From Acephala macrosclerotiorum (Eukaryota; Ascomycota; Leotiomycetes; Helotiales; Mollisiaceae), in the NCBI GenBank assembly GCA_014904845.1, contig MU119341.1:1-64000 (forward strand): a stretch of 64,000 nucleotides of DNA, read 5' to 3'. The position numbers were made by a program, and so were the translations under genes. Shown here piece after piece: positions 21,372 to 34,681 of the stretch. Each line of letters starts with the position of its first letter. Position 1 is the stretch's first letter. Below the pieces are notes generated by a model. The model worked only from the letters and a program-made list of their open reading frames with translations, was not told where the DNA came from and searched no databases.

Positions 21372-23930
21372 ATGTCGTCAGCCCATAATTATCGGGTGAC
21401 CAAGCCCACGCAGCGCACGCCGACATGCGACATGTGCAGATCTAGGCATCAAAAATGCGGCGGGGAACAGCCGCGGTGCTCGAATTGCAGGCTACGGGGT
21501 ATAAACTGTTCGTACAGTGGCTCGAAGGCACGGGTGCCAGAGACCAAGAAATCGCCTGAATCCACCTTTGCACTATCGTTTGTCCCCAGTGTCCTTCTCT
21601 TAGCCAAGACCTGACTAATCGCCGCCACAGATCGAGTCGGCTCTCCATTTCAGATGCCGACTACGACCGCCTGTACTCAGAGATATTCGGCGACATCGTG
21701 TGTTACATCTCCCCCTTTGTCGAATGCGCATCACGGCTGACACTTCTGGCGCAGGTTCGGCGCCTTAATCTAGATAAGGATCACAGCTCCGGGCGCCACG
21801 AAGATGCCATTCTGGATGCGCGACCAGGCAATGCCAGCTTGCCCACTTTTCATCGCGAAGTCTCTTCTATAGTCGGGGAACAGGTCTCGCCTGACAGCGG
21901 GCATCCTACTTTGCAGTCTGACACTAACCCCATCAGAGAGCCCGCTCTTGAACGGAGTCCAGATCATGTCCGTAAGATCCTAAGGGAGTCCCTCCCGTCA
22001 CAGGACGTTTCTCGCCACCTTCTCGATATGTTTTTGGACTATCAGAACTCCATATTCTATGTTTGTAACAGAGAGGAAGCGCAGGCTCAGTTGGCCTTTA
22101 TGTACGAAGAACCGGCCTTGGTCAGCATATCTTGGTTTTGTCAGATGTTCTTAATCTTCGCTGTAGGCGTCCAATTCGATGATATCTACGACACCGATGG
22201 AGCAACATACCGTGAACTTGGCCAAAAGTACATCGACGATGCCATCGATGAGAACCCCCAAAGCACGATATGGGTTATACGGGCGATGCTTCTCCTTTGC
22301 ATCTATGAGCCACCAACAAAATGGAACTCCGTATGGATGCACCTTGGTAACGCCATTCCTCCCCCCAAATTCTCGGCGAAACTGAGGCTTATAATCGATA
22401 GATGCCGCCATTCGAGGAGCCCAAAGGTTTCAGCTAGATATGGGACATAATCTTCTGAACGAATTATCAGACAACGAGTATCAGGAATGGCGGCGGCTAT
22501 GGTTAACTATAATCTCCTTTGACCGGTATGTCACCTATGCGAATTGTTGCCCGTAATCATTCGTATCTCATTGTGCTACAATAGCTGGGTAGCAATTTTC
22601 CTGGGACGACTACCACGCATCAAGGAAAGTATTTCCAGAGATCCCATTTTCAAGGTAAGAGACAAGAGGAATGTTCATTATCGTCATTTGATAACAGTTA
22701 CTAGGACCCGGATTTCAGATCGGCCTTGGAGAATACCCCTCAAAATAATGTCACAACTTTAGCCATAATATCAGGAGACATATTACGCGATATGTATTTT
22801 TCAGAGCAGCCTAGTCTCAATATATGCCGCAAATACAAAGGTGAGCTCGAAAAATGGATGTCAAGTTTGCCAAATCCACTTCAGCAATACATCCAATCGG
22901 GCGAAGTTCCAATATCCCCCAGGGACCAGGCTGAAGCCATCGTGAGTTTTGAAGCAGAAAGTTGTAAGCATTCATCTAACACAGTTTTAGTTCAATTTAC
23001 ATTTCATGCACTTAGGGGCGTGGACGTTGGTCACAAGGCCATTCTTATTGAGGGTGTTGAAAATGAAGACGTCAAGTAACTTTGGGGGGCCTATTGTATC
23101 GGCGATATCGTCTGAAGCGACCTTGTGGTACGTAACTCTATCGAATCTGATCAATGAAGCATTTGCCTCCATGTGAATAAGACTAACATCTGAGTTCAGC
23201 ATTGACTATGCATCTCGTTTAATCAATAGCGCCACTACAATGTTAGGTTCTTCATTTACACCAAAGAAGTCGTTCATGCCAGTGTACGTTTAACTATGAC
23301 TATCCTGGTCTCACTGTACAGCACTGATACTCCTACAGGTTTTTCTTGATCAATGCAGCCCATGTTATGATTCTTGCGGCTGTCTGGAAATTAAAGCAAA
23401 ACGGGGGTGGTTATGGACTGCCAGAAACATATGATCAGGCCCGCGAGCTCGCCGCAATCGACGCCTCGATTCAAATCCTCGAGTTCTGTGGCCAGAGAAA
23501 CCCCTTTGCTCGCAGGTATTCGATTCTGATCAAAGGCCTTCAACGACAATTAGTTTTAGGCCTATCAACCAAGGCCTCTCCAGGCTCGGCACCTCCCGTT
23601 TCCTCCATGTCGTCTTCAGCGTCTGTAACAGATTCAGATCCTGCGGCCGAAAGCCCTTATTTCCAAAATCTGAGGATTTCGGTTGAGCAGAGTGATGGTG
23701 GCCCTACATTGGGATTATCGAGGACTTTTGTTGGGCGAGCATCTTACGCATCTGATAGTCCTTTAAATATCAACCTTGAAGATTGGCCGCCTAGCCAATT
23801 TGGGACGCTAAGTCCAGGGACTGAGGAGTCTTATGGTAAGTCTAGCCTTCTTACCGATAATGTTTTGCTTTATAATGTCTATACATATACTTACCTGCGA
23901 GCAGATCCTACATCCTCCTTTTTATTTTAA
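21372..23930 (+). CDS. Zn2Cys6 fungal-specific transcription factor
   Basis: Nine exons give one frame of 698 residues: 21372-21577, 21631-22346, 22402-22525, 22585-22654, 22705-22941, 22991-23127, 23200-23283, 23339-23835 and 23905-23930. All junctions are GT-AG and in phase. The binuclear zinc cluster is at residues 19-46 with spacing CX2CX6CX6CX2CX6C. The middle homology (fungal_trans) region is recognisable from AAIRGAQRFQLD and LWLTIISFDRWVAIFLGRLP, and later LGAWTLVTRPFLLRVLK. The tail is Ser-rich. It is nuclear, and the target is unknown; the neighbouring oxidoreductase is the obvious candidate. The stop is only 7 bp from the hairpin cluster, yet the gene is intact. Confidence 0.9.
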
Positions 23931-23936
23931 TTTAAC

Positions 23937-24044
23937 GAGCAAAATGTTTCACTCGTTCCGAAAGAAAGGGCCCATCCGGCGGCTCGCTAAGCGAGCCAAT
24001 AGCGGACGGGCCCTTTCTTTCTTTACTCGACACACATTTTGCTC
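23937..24044. repeat. 108-bp imperfect palindrome
   Basis: The arms start GAGCAAAATGT on each strand and include a strong inner stem (GAAAGAAAGGGCCC against GGGCCCTTTCTTTC). The loop itself contains a second stem (GGCTCGCT/AGCGAGCC). It begins 7 bp after the regulator's stop codon and could form the 3' UTR hairpin of that transcript. Confidence 0.8.
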
Positions 24045-24475
24045 CGCAGGCCTCGCAGGGGCGCCCCTGCGGGGGGCTACAAAGTCTTCGACTTTAGTAA
24101 TCTACCCCTATTTCAAGTTTCAAGTTAATAGCTCTTAATTTAAGCGTTTTATAAGCATTTGAAGTTGGCATAGTTATTGAGGTGAAGTAGTAGTTTGAGA
24201 TTCTGCCGGGCGGTGAAGCCGATAAGCTGATAAGCTCCTCAGTGTCTAAGGCAAAGACGCACTTCTTGCGGAGCCTTATATTACCAGGGGGACACCCCCT
24301 GGGACCCCCCTTAAAAGCTGCGCAACTATAGAAATGTCTAGCACTTCAGTGAGCGCCTGGATGCCTAAGGCAGAAACGCACTTGGAGAGTTTTGGTGTTT
24401 TTCATCAGAGGGAGCGGTTGCTGGCCTTAGTGCCTAAGGCAAAAGCGCACTTAGGAGAGTTTTGCGATCGCTATT
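24045..24475. repeat. GC-rich hairpin and short-repeat cluster
   Basis: Perfect palindromes occur at 24054-24071 (CGCAGGGGCGCCCCTGCG), 24081-24095 (AAAGTC/GACTTT) and 24284-24302 (CCAGGGGG/CCCCCTGG). Three copies of a word of the form YCTAAGGCARARRCGCACTT lie at about 24244-24264, 24363-24382 and 24432-24452, the last two followed by the same GAGAGTTTTG. I see no coding. It may be a non-autonomous element or DNA derived from an organelle. Confidence 0.65.
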
Positions 24476-25064
24476 TTTATTAAGTGTAATTATATTTTAT
24501 TGATTTACGTAATAACAAATTAATAAAATCGCTTAAAACTTAAAATTTGATAATATTTAATTGAATTTCAATTTATTTACAAGTTTTATACAATTCGAAT
24601 TAATAAGTAAATTATAATTATAAACGTAATATAATTAAAGTTTTAATATTCGTTATAAAATCGCGAAATTCTTAAAAAAACTAATTAAATCACTACATTT
24701 GAATACTTTAATTAAATTTGAATTAAATCGCTTATTATTAAAATAAATTTTATTACGTATTTACGAATAAATATTAATATTAATTTTTAAATTAAATAAA
24801 TAATTATTTAATAAAATTAAAAATTTTATAATTTTTTATAAAACCGTTTTTATAAAGTTTATAAAAATTTTAATTTTATTAAATAATTATTTATTTAATA
24901 AATTATTAAACGATTTTTTTTTTAAAATAAAAAACGTATATAAAATTTTTAATTTTTAATATTTATATAAAATAATTTGTTTTTTAAAAAATATAATTTA
25001 AATTAAAATTTATAAATTAAAATATTTTTTATTATAAAATAATTATTATATACTATATTTTCTG
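24476..25064. repeat. AT-rich RIP block flanking the retrotransposon
   Basis: This is eroded repeat DNA with residual CpG. It contains a near-perfect inverted repeat with 36-bp arms at 24794-24829 and 24861-24896 (one shifted position). The last 5 bp, TTCTG (25060-25064), are the left target-site duplication of the LTR element. Confidence 0.75.
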
Positions 25065-25194
25065 TGTTGAGAAAGTAGTGTATATAATGAAAAATAATTT
25101 ATTTTATAAGATTACGATATAAAAATTAGATTCGATAAATTACATTAAATTAAACTAGATTGTATTATTTGACCTCGGATTTTTTCACGTAATA
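25065..25194 (-). repeat. 3' LTR (heavily RIP-mutated)
   Basis: It differs from the other LTR at 38 of 130 positions by my count. Every difference is a transition with A or T on this side, and four of five CpG sites are kept. Confidence 0.93.
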
Positions 25195-28100
25195 AAGTGC
25201 TTTTTTTTGAAGATTTTTTACGCTTTCGTAAGATTAAAAAAATCTTACAAAATTTTTTCTTTTTTTATTTTATTTGAAACTCAAAATAATTGCAAATTTG
25301 TAATTATATTTTTCGTTTTTTTGTAAAAACAAAAAACATTTCGCGTATATAATTTATATTGAAAAAAAAATTTGAAAAATATTATTTTAATTTTAATATT
25401 AATTTTTTATTTTTATAATTATAAAGTTTTTATTTTTCAATCAATTTTTTATCGTTTTATCAATAATTTTTACATTTTCTTTTGTATCAATTCGCCGATA
25501 AAATTTTAAAGAATTTGAGAGAAAATAGTAAATCTTAATACTAGTATAATAATAGAATATATAAAACTTATCGACGTTAAATACATCTAGTATTTATACG
25601 ACGTAATCGAATTCAATATATTTAAAAAATAAAAATATTAGTTTTAAAGATTAAAATATCGACTTTATAAACTAATATAATATTTTAGTGAAACTTTGTA
25701 TTGATTTGCGAAAACGAATATCGATTAAACAAACTATTTATAATTTCGATTTTATTAATATTATTCTTATGAAAAGTTATTTAAGTAATAATTAAAAAGA
25801 TTTTAATAGAATACAAAATCGCGAAAAATGTATTATTAATAGAATTGAAATAATTGCGATATTAGTAGTAGATAATATTATTGTATATTGAAATTGTTTT
25901 TCTCAAAATTAGTTTAAAAATAATATATTATCGAAACAAGCGATAAAGATTAATTTAATTGTTTAAAAATCAAAAATTGTTTTACGATATTGTAATTATT
26001 TTATAGAAAAAAAGATTAATTCGTTGTTAGATTTTTTGTTTTATTGTGTTTTGAAATAAATATTTGCGAAGTGTAATTCGTTTATAAGCCCGGTAATAGA
26101 GTACTTTGTGTAAATGTATTTGCAATTTTTTTGACGTATTTTAAAATTTTAAAATCGAAGTATTTCTCGTACTACGGTTTCTATTAATTCTTTATATTTC
26201 GAGAACGATAAAATCGTGTTTTTAGAATTTTATTGATTATTTCGATCAAGTTCTCTATTTTAATTAATATATCGTTCGAAATAAAATCAAATAAATTCTT
26301 TTAAAGTCTTTGAAATACTATTTTCTTTAAAACAAATTTCTCGATATATTTAATAATCGATTTCTATTTTTTTCAAATCTTAGTATAAAAAATATTCGTT
26401 GGTAAATTTTATAGTATTTTTTAATACTTGTATAGTCAATTCAAATCGTTAGTCTTTATAGTATTTATATCGAGAAATGAATTGTATTTTCTGAAAACGA
26501 CGATTTTATCAATTTTTACGTTTTCGTTTTCGATTTTTTTATCGATATTTATTGTATTTATTTCAAATATCTTTGGTCGATTTTATTTTATTTTAGTAAA
26601 AATACTAGAGATTAACGAAGGTCGTAAAATACTTAAACTAATTATTGTGTAATTTATCGTAGTAATTAGTATAATTTGTGTACGAATTTTAAAAAAATTT
26701 TTGATTTTTTTTAAAGTATCGAATTCATTGTTATCAATCGCTACAACGTTTAATTTTTAGAAGTAATTAAACCAACGATAAAAAACCAATTTTATTAAGT
26801 TTTTAAACAATGAATATTGTTCGATTTTGAATTACTTCGTAAAATGAAACAGTTTACTCGTTTTATTTTCGATGTTTTCTTTGAATTTATATTTTGTATT
26901 ATTTTTGATATAGTCTAAAAAAAGTTTTTTCGCGGGTTGTAATAAGAAATTGTAGTTTTTGACGTTGATTTTAGCGATTAATCTCGTGTTTTCGAGTATT
27001 AAAAGTTTTGTTATTAAAGCGTTTATTAGTTTTAATAAATTTGCTAATATATCGTTTGCGATTCTAATTAATTGAATTATTATCGAGTATATTTTATAGT
27101 TCAACTTTCGAATTATTTTTATTTTTATTTTTTGTATTCGTTTTATTGTTTTAAAGACTTTATTAGTATTTGATCGAAGTAAAATTAATTCGATTGAAAT
27201 AAAATTTTGCGTCGATAATTGTAAAATCAAAGTTAAACATTCGAATTCGTTTTTGATTTATTGGATTAATAAATAGATATAAAAGTTATTTAAGTCTAAA
27301 GTGAATTTAACGCTTTTAAGTTTGCTTTTATTCAATTCAATAAATAATCGTTCGATGAAAAGTTTCAAATTGTTAAAAAAATCGTTATATTTAATATAGA
27401 ATTTGTCGATTTGAAATTGAGTAAATAGTTTATTGTTGAAAATTTTTCGATAAATAGTTTAGTATTTTTTTGTGCGAAAAAAAAAAGAACGTTTTATTGA
27501 TTTTTTGAAAACTTTTATCGTTTTTTGATTGAGAAATTTGAGAAATTGAAATATTAGATTTGTATTTCTTTGTTAAAAAAACTTGAAAAATTCTTTTTAT
27601 ATATATTTGAAAAAGTTAATATACTATAGAAAAATTTAATAGAATATTATTAGATTTAAATAAAGAAACTAGTGAAATTACTAAGGGAATTAATAAAATG
27701 TTTTTAGAATTTAATAAAGAAATTGAGAAATTGAGTGCGAATAATAGTAAAATCTTTGAAAAATTTATTTTGTATTTATAATGAAACTCGTAAAGTATTT
27801 CGTAATCGAAAACGAATTTATTATTTTTATTTGAGATTAAATTGAAAAAAACCAAATAATAAGTAATATTATTTAATTCGTCGTTTAATAAGAGTAATAA
27901 GACGTATTGTTTTCGTATATTGAAAGTGAGTAAATTTTTTTCGAGTTCGATAAAGTTTGTATCGAAGGTTAAAAGTTTGCGAACGTTGAAATCGTCGTTA
28001 TTAGACGCTATACGCTATTTTGTAAAAGTAAAGTACACAGTAAAATCAAATAATTTCGATTTTAAAGATTGTTATTATTATTAATAGAATTGAATTATTG

Positions 28101-28669
28101 TAATTATTAAAAGTAGAGATATTGTATAAAGAAAAATTGAATTAAGCAAATTGCAAACAAGTGAAATTATACTAATAAATAAAGTGAATATAATAAGTTC
28201 AAAAGTGAGATTTTTCGATCGATTAAAACTATATAGATTTTTTTGAATCGATTGTTTTTTTGGAACAATCTCGAGATTTGTGTAATTGTTCAATTTTTTG
28301 TTATTGAACTCGAGATTGGTTTTTTGAGTAAATGCGTGTACGGATTCGAGTTAAAAGTTTTAATACGCGAGTTTCGTATTTTTAGATAAGTTTGATTGCG
28401 TTTTTGAATAGTTCGATTTTATATTATTAGTTTTATGCGTTATTGTAATTTTTTTATTTGATTAAATATTCGAGATTGTTTTTGTCGTTATATTAAATGT
28501 ATTTTTTGTTAATAATTTTTTTAAATTTTTAAAATTTTTAATTATTATTATATTCGTCGTTTGAATCGACGTTGATTGGTTTTGCGATATTTGGTTTTAG
28601 TTTGTTATACGAATTTTTGCTTTTTGATGCGAAGTATAAATAGACGATAAAGATAATTAAATGGATTTT

Positions 28670-28885
28670 TTAATGAGAGAGTAATTGTAATTTATATGTA
28701 AAACGATCGATGCGTTTTTTGATAGAAAAGAAATCGATTCGTTGTTTTACTAGTTTTGAATTTGAATAATTTAAAAGATTGTAATTTTTATGAAATTTAA
28801 TGTATATTGAATCGTCGATATTTATTGTAAACGATTTATATTTAAAATCGTATCGTTTTTTTGACGAATGTAGTAATAAAATCAA
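28670..28885 (-). pseudogene. Integrase C-terminal remnant (Gypsy pol)
   Basis: The pattern KLVKQRIDFFSIKKRIDRFTYKLQL matches in outline the post-catalytic region of fungal Gypsy integrases, where a KLSQQ..GPF.I.ERVGR.AYRL.LP consensus is usual. RIP has replaced many residues. Only part of the domain is open, and the catalytic core upstream (plus coordinates 29-30 kb) is too eroded to read. Confidence 0.7.
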
Positions 28886-30103
28886 TAGTCAATTGTACGT
28901 TTTATTGATAAAATTTTCGAATGATTTTAGAAATATCGAAAAAGTTTAATTTGTGTAAAAATGATAAAACTGTATTTACTTTGCAATTAATAATAATTTC
29001 GTTTAAGTTAGCGTTAATAATTGTTATAAATGTATTGTTAATAGCGACTTAGTATGAAATAATATAATCCGTTTATAATTAATCGAAGTAAAATATAGTA
29101 AAATAACGAAAATCGATTTCGATTTTTTGTATAGTTCGTTTTAATAGTTTATTTGTTTATAAATATTAAGCGATAAATATACGCAATTTTGTATTTATAA
29201 ATTTAAAGATAATTCGTTAAAATTCGAAAACGAATTTTTTATTTCGATTAGAAATAATATTATTCGATATTTTTTAATTATAAAATACGAGTATTATAAT
29301 TAGAATTTTGATTTAGTTTTCGATTGTATATATAGTATATTTTGAAATAAATAGTCTTTTTTTGAAGAATTTGTAAAATATTAGTATTAAATAATCGAAA
29401 AAATCGAAGTTTTCAATTTTTTACGAAGCGATCGTTTTTACGATTAAAAGATCAAAAATAAAATCAATCGCGATTATTGCGAAAAGTTTTAGCTCGATAC
29501 GAATTGATTATAGAGAATCGTGTATTAAAAATCGCAAAGTTTTGTTGTAAAAATAATTTAAATAATAAATTAAGTATTCGATTAATTTTTTCGTTAGTTT
29601 ATAAATTGTAAAATTCGATAATTTTTGTTTTATTTTCTCGAGATCGAAGTAGTATTTATTGTAAGTTTTTGAAAAAACGTTATAAAATATAATTTTCGAA
29701 ATATAAAAACGATTAAAGTTTTTGTAAAAAATATAGAATAATAAACCATTTTATAGAAAGAAAAGAAAATTATCGATTTAAATTTTTCGAGAAATTAGTT
29801 TATTTTTTTTTAATCGAGAAATTTTAAAATCTTATAAAAATAACGATTTTTAGTATAATTTTCTATAAATCGTAATTTGTATTTTAAATCAATAATAATT
29901 TTCGAGAACAAGTAGAGATTATTTAAAGTATTATTTTTAAAAATATTTCTCGAGAAAATAGTTTTGAATTTATTTAAAGTATTAAATACAATGTTTGATT
30001 TTCTAGAAATGTATTTTATTTCGAGATTGAATTGAGAAAAATATTCGAAAATTGTAACGAGTTTTATATTAATTTTAGTAGTATCGAAAATAGATAAAAA
30101 GAT

Positions 30104-30439
30104 TTAATTACAAATGTTTTTTATTATTGAATAATTCATTAAAATTTGAATAAAGCGCTTATTACTTTGAATTATAATTCGAAGTCTTTTATAGATATAT
30201 ACTAAATATATTATTTCGAATTCGATAAAGTAATAATATTTTTCGACAAAGAAAATCAATTTACTTAAAAATAATACGAATTGAATCGTAGAAATTAATA
30301 AATTGAAAAGATTTAAAATTAGAATATAATCTTTTTTAAGATAAAAAACTATAATTTTAAAATCGTTTTTAGAGATATTGATTTTGAAAAAAAACGATTT
30401 ATTTGAATCGTAATAAATCAATATACGTTTATTTGACAA
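30104..30439 (-). pseudogene. RNase H remnant (Gypsy pol)
   Basis: The frame keeps the layout of the RNase H domain of fungal Ty3/Gypsy elements: a YDSNKSFFFKINISK segment where the catalytic Asp region lies, then LFLSKLI..EK.Y, corresponding to the usual LFLSR.L.PAE..YWPTELE. Catalytic Asp residues are replaced (for example by Asn), as expected after G-to-A mutation. It fixes the element's orientation as minus. Confidence 0.75.
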
Positions 30440-33400
30440 ATAAATTTAAAGATTTTTTTACGATACTTTTTTTTGATTCGTGGATTTTTATGTAATACGC
30501 GCGTAAAAGTTTTTTTTCTTTGTTTTTTTCGTGGTTTTTTACTCTTTTTTTTGTACAAGTATTTATATTTTGCATTATTGTAATAATTTCAATATTTGCG
30601 CGTAAAACGGCATATAAAATCGAAATCAATTTATTATTTTTAAATATGTTTTTAAGGATTTTAAAGTCTCGAGAAAAACGAAATTTTTAATTATTATTAT
30701 TCGTTTTTCGATCGTAGATATTTTAAATTCGTTTATACGATAATTAAAAAAATAAATCGACGAATATTTTAAAAAGAATTTTAATAGAGATAAATATAAA
30801 CGCATTTCTGCGAATAAAGTAAATATTTCACGTAAATATTAAAAGTGATTTTTTGACGTTTTTAAGAAAACGATTATATTATTAATAAAAACTTTAATAA
30901 AATAACGATATAATCGAAGTTTCAAATTTATAATTCGTTGAATGTAAATAAAAAAGTTTTTAAAGTTTTAAAAAATTACTTTAGAATGTTTTAAATCGCG
31001 ATAATTAATAATAATAAATTTGTTTCGATAATTTTCTCGAGTTAAAAATTGATAAAAGAATTTTGATTTGTCGATAATCGTAATATAGATTATATTTTTA
31101 AAAGTTTTTATGATTTCTTTTTAGTGCGATATTAAGTACGCGTCGAAAATCGTCGTTTTGTTAATAAATCTTATATTGATAATAAAACGAAAGTATAATT
31201 TGCTTTTAATTATTTTTCAAACTATAAATACGAAATAGTCGAAGAATATTAATCAAATTATTTATTTGAATTTGTTTTTGTTATATATAGTATTGAATAT
31301 TTTATTGATAATTTTTTGGTTTTTTGTGTTAATAAAGTATTTATTGTCAATAATTTTTATATTTTGCCAATTTTCGATCAATAGAACGAGTATATGTAAT
31401 TCAAATAAAAAGTCGATAAAATTTTTATTAATTCAATAGATTGTAAACTCGTTAATTAAAATTTCGAATTGAATTACGAATTTTGAATCTACGGCGTATA
31501 TGTGAATACTATTGTTTAATACGATTTTTAGAACGTCGATTGATTTAGTAATACTATTAAAAAGTGATCAATTATTGTTTGGTATTTCTTTATTTGCGAG
31601 TATAGTAATTTCGTTCGAATTTTGTTCGTTTTCGTTCGAAGTTGATTCGATTATATAGTAATCGTTTTTCTCGTATTTTTAGTATATTTTTAATTTGATT
31701 TTTCGTTTGATTAATAAATCGATAAAATTTAAATTCGTAATAATAACGAAGTTTACTTTATTTACGATAATATTGTAAATATATACGTATTGAGCATTGA
31801 ATATAAATTGACGATTTTTAAATAATAGAAAATATATAATTAGTATTGCAACGATTTTTCGAAATAAAATTATAATATTTTTCGCGTATAGAGTCTTTTT
31901 TTTTGATATGAGAACTTTTTGTGAGAACTCGAATCGATATAATCAAATTCTCGTATAAATCGACGATAAATGTATAGTTTTTATAGTTTAATTTTCTTTG
32001 GTATAAGTGCAAAAACTCGTTACTTAAAAGAAATTTGAAATCGAGATTTTTAATCATCTATATACGAATTTTAACTTTGCTAAATACGTTTTATTTTTTA
32101 ATTACTTTAAGTATATATATTGTAAAAATAGTTTACTCGTTGAATTTTATTAATTCGTCGATTTTTGAGATTGTAATTAATTCGAATTTGTCGATAAATA
32201 AATTCGATACAAATTGCATTTATTTTCTATCGATTAAAAAACGAAAACAATTAAAATCGATATATATTTCATGTAATTTACTATTTATTTTCAATTTAAT
32301 TTTTATTATTGCGTATATGTATTTTATTATAGAATTATTTTGAATTCTTATAAGAATTATTTCGATAAATCGTTAAAACGAGAAATTGTTTACTGTAAAC
32401 AATTGAATCGAGAGAATTGTTTTCTATTTACTATATTTACTAATTTCTCGTGTATTGTTAGCGTTATATTTATCGATTTTTTCGATTTCTAGTAAAGAAA
32501 TTTGGTAAAATTCTTCGATTTTCAATAAAGAAATTTAATAAAATTCTTCGATTTTTAGTAAAAGAATTTAATAAAATCGATCGATATTATAAGAGTTTTT
32601 ATAGACATATTTAAACAATTAAATTCTCGATAGAAAATTTTCTTCGTATTTGCAATAAAAAATCTCTTTGATAATATTAATAAAGTAGATTATATCGATA
32701 GTAATTTTTTTTTCGATTGAAATCTCGAATTGTATCGAATTAAAATTTAATTTTTCAATAAAGAAATATTTTTGTTTTTTTAGCTTTTTATTATAATTAG
32801 TTTTAGTTTCTATAGAAATATCGTAAAAATCGTTATCGATCCAATGTGCGTCGTCGTATTAGTAATATTATTTGAATTTATAATTATTATTATTAGACTT
32901 TTACTAATTCTCGTAAAAGTTTGATTTGTAAATAAATTTATTGTCTTCGGTTTTTTCGAATTCTATTACTAGTACTAGTAGCGCGAGTTTGGATTTTAGT
33001 AGTAGTAAAACAAATTTTTATGGTAATTTCTTATTATTAATTGGTTTGTTTTATTGAAAAACTTGATCGAAAAAAAAAGATTAATAAAAGTTCATATAAA
33101 GTACGAAAAGTTTAAATTGCGATTTGAATTACTTTGAATTTTAACGAGAAATTAAATTGAAATTACTTAGTTTTTTAAATTCGAAATTGCGTTTACTATT
33201 GTTATTAAATTTAATAAAGTATTGTTTTTTTTTTAAATTGTTTTTCTAGGTTTGTATTTTCGTCGTTGTTTGTTTTATAAAATCTTTGATTGAAATTGTT
33301 TCAATTAGTACTGAAAAAAGTATACGAAGTTTTAAATTTATATTATTAAAAGCTTAAAACAATTATTGAATAAATTTATTAAAATTTATTATTTTCGTAG

Positions 33401-33953
33401 TACGAATAATATTTAATATGTATTTTTGAACGTTTTTTTTATTACGAGCATTATTTTTCGAATATATTTACTTTGAAAGTTTACGTAAAATCGTAATTGA
33501 AACTATTTTGAATCTGCGAATAAGTGCGTCGGTTTATATAAAAACGTCGTTTTGATCGAATTTGAAATTTTTTTTTTCGAGTTCGAATAATTCGTTAAAA
33601 TATTATACCAAGACTGTACTACGAAGACAAATATAAAAGTTCTATTTGACGATTGGAGCGCGTAGTTCGATAGTACTATTTTTAACTTAGTTTACGAAAA
33701 AGTAAATATTGTACTAATAAATATTTTATTCGATCGTAATACAATTACTTTTACTATAGAAAAAGTTTAAATTTAAATCAAAATAATTTATGTTTTTTAA
33801 TTTTTATTTCGTATCGATAAAATCTTTATCGACGAAATTTCGATTATTATTATTATTATTGCGATCGCAGTCGAGAGTATAACGTTTACTATTATTACTA
33901 TCGCGAGTAGAAATATAACGTTTACTATTGTTCGCTATATTTCGCATTTGAGT

Positions 33954-34640
33954 TTAAAAAGTAACAAAAATAATATTTTGTATTTGTACTAATATTTCGA
34001 GTATAAAATTATTTTGTTGACTATTGTAATCGTTACTTCCGACTCCGGGTACTTCGAGTAATAGATCAATCATTTTTTTAGATATTTTCTTTCGGTATGT
34101 GAGATTAGAGTTGTATATCTCTTTTATAATATCGCTCGAAAGAGTCGTGCAAAGTTGATGTTTTGTTTCAAACTCTAAAGAAATCAAGCGCTCTTTTTTT
34201 GCGGCGTCGAAATCTTTAGAGTCCTTAAAACTGTTTTTTTTTTCGCTTTTAAGTGTATATTTCGATTCTCAGACTAGTATAATGATCTTGGCGACTACAA
34301 TAAACTTTTTGAAAGTCGCGTTGAAACTGGTTTTACTTTGAATTTACGCGTTCGAGATGGAGGTATTCTTTAATTTCGTTGAGGTTCTTGTGCTTCGTAA
34401 AGTCGAGACAATTCTAAAAACAAAGTTAAAACGAGATAAACGAGAATTCGAAAAGTGTTGAATAATGAACTGGATAGTTTCGATAGTTTGAAATCCGAAA
34501 TCGCTGACGTATTTGTGCTTGATTCGTTGAAGTTCTTGAAAGCCGTATGCGATCTCGACGATGTTTTGTGCGATCGGTGTATCAATCATTAGAAGGTGGA
34601 ACGGCGGGCGGGAGGTCGTTGGAATCGCGTTTCGAGGCAA
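33954..34640 (-). pseudogene. Gag-side coding remnant
   Basis: Two frames (34640-34344 and 34187-33954) lie directly inside the 5' LTR, where gag is expected. They are less eroded than the rest and contain no zinc knuckle that I can see. The assignment is by position only. Confidence 0.4.
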
Positions 34641-34681
34641 ATATAAAGTCTTAAAACGAATGAACTGGTATTGCTACCATT

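Noticed and set aside
24244..24464. CRISPR-like array
   Set aside because: There are only three imperfect, irregularly spaced copies in a eukaryotic context.
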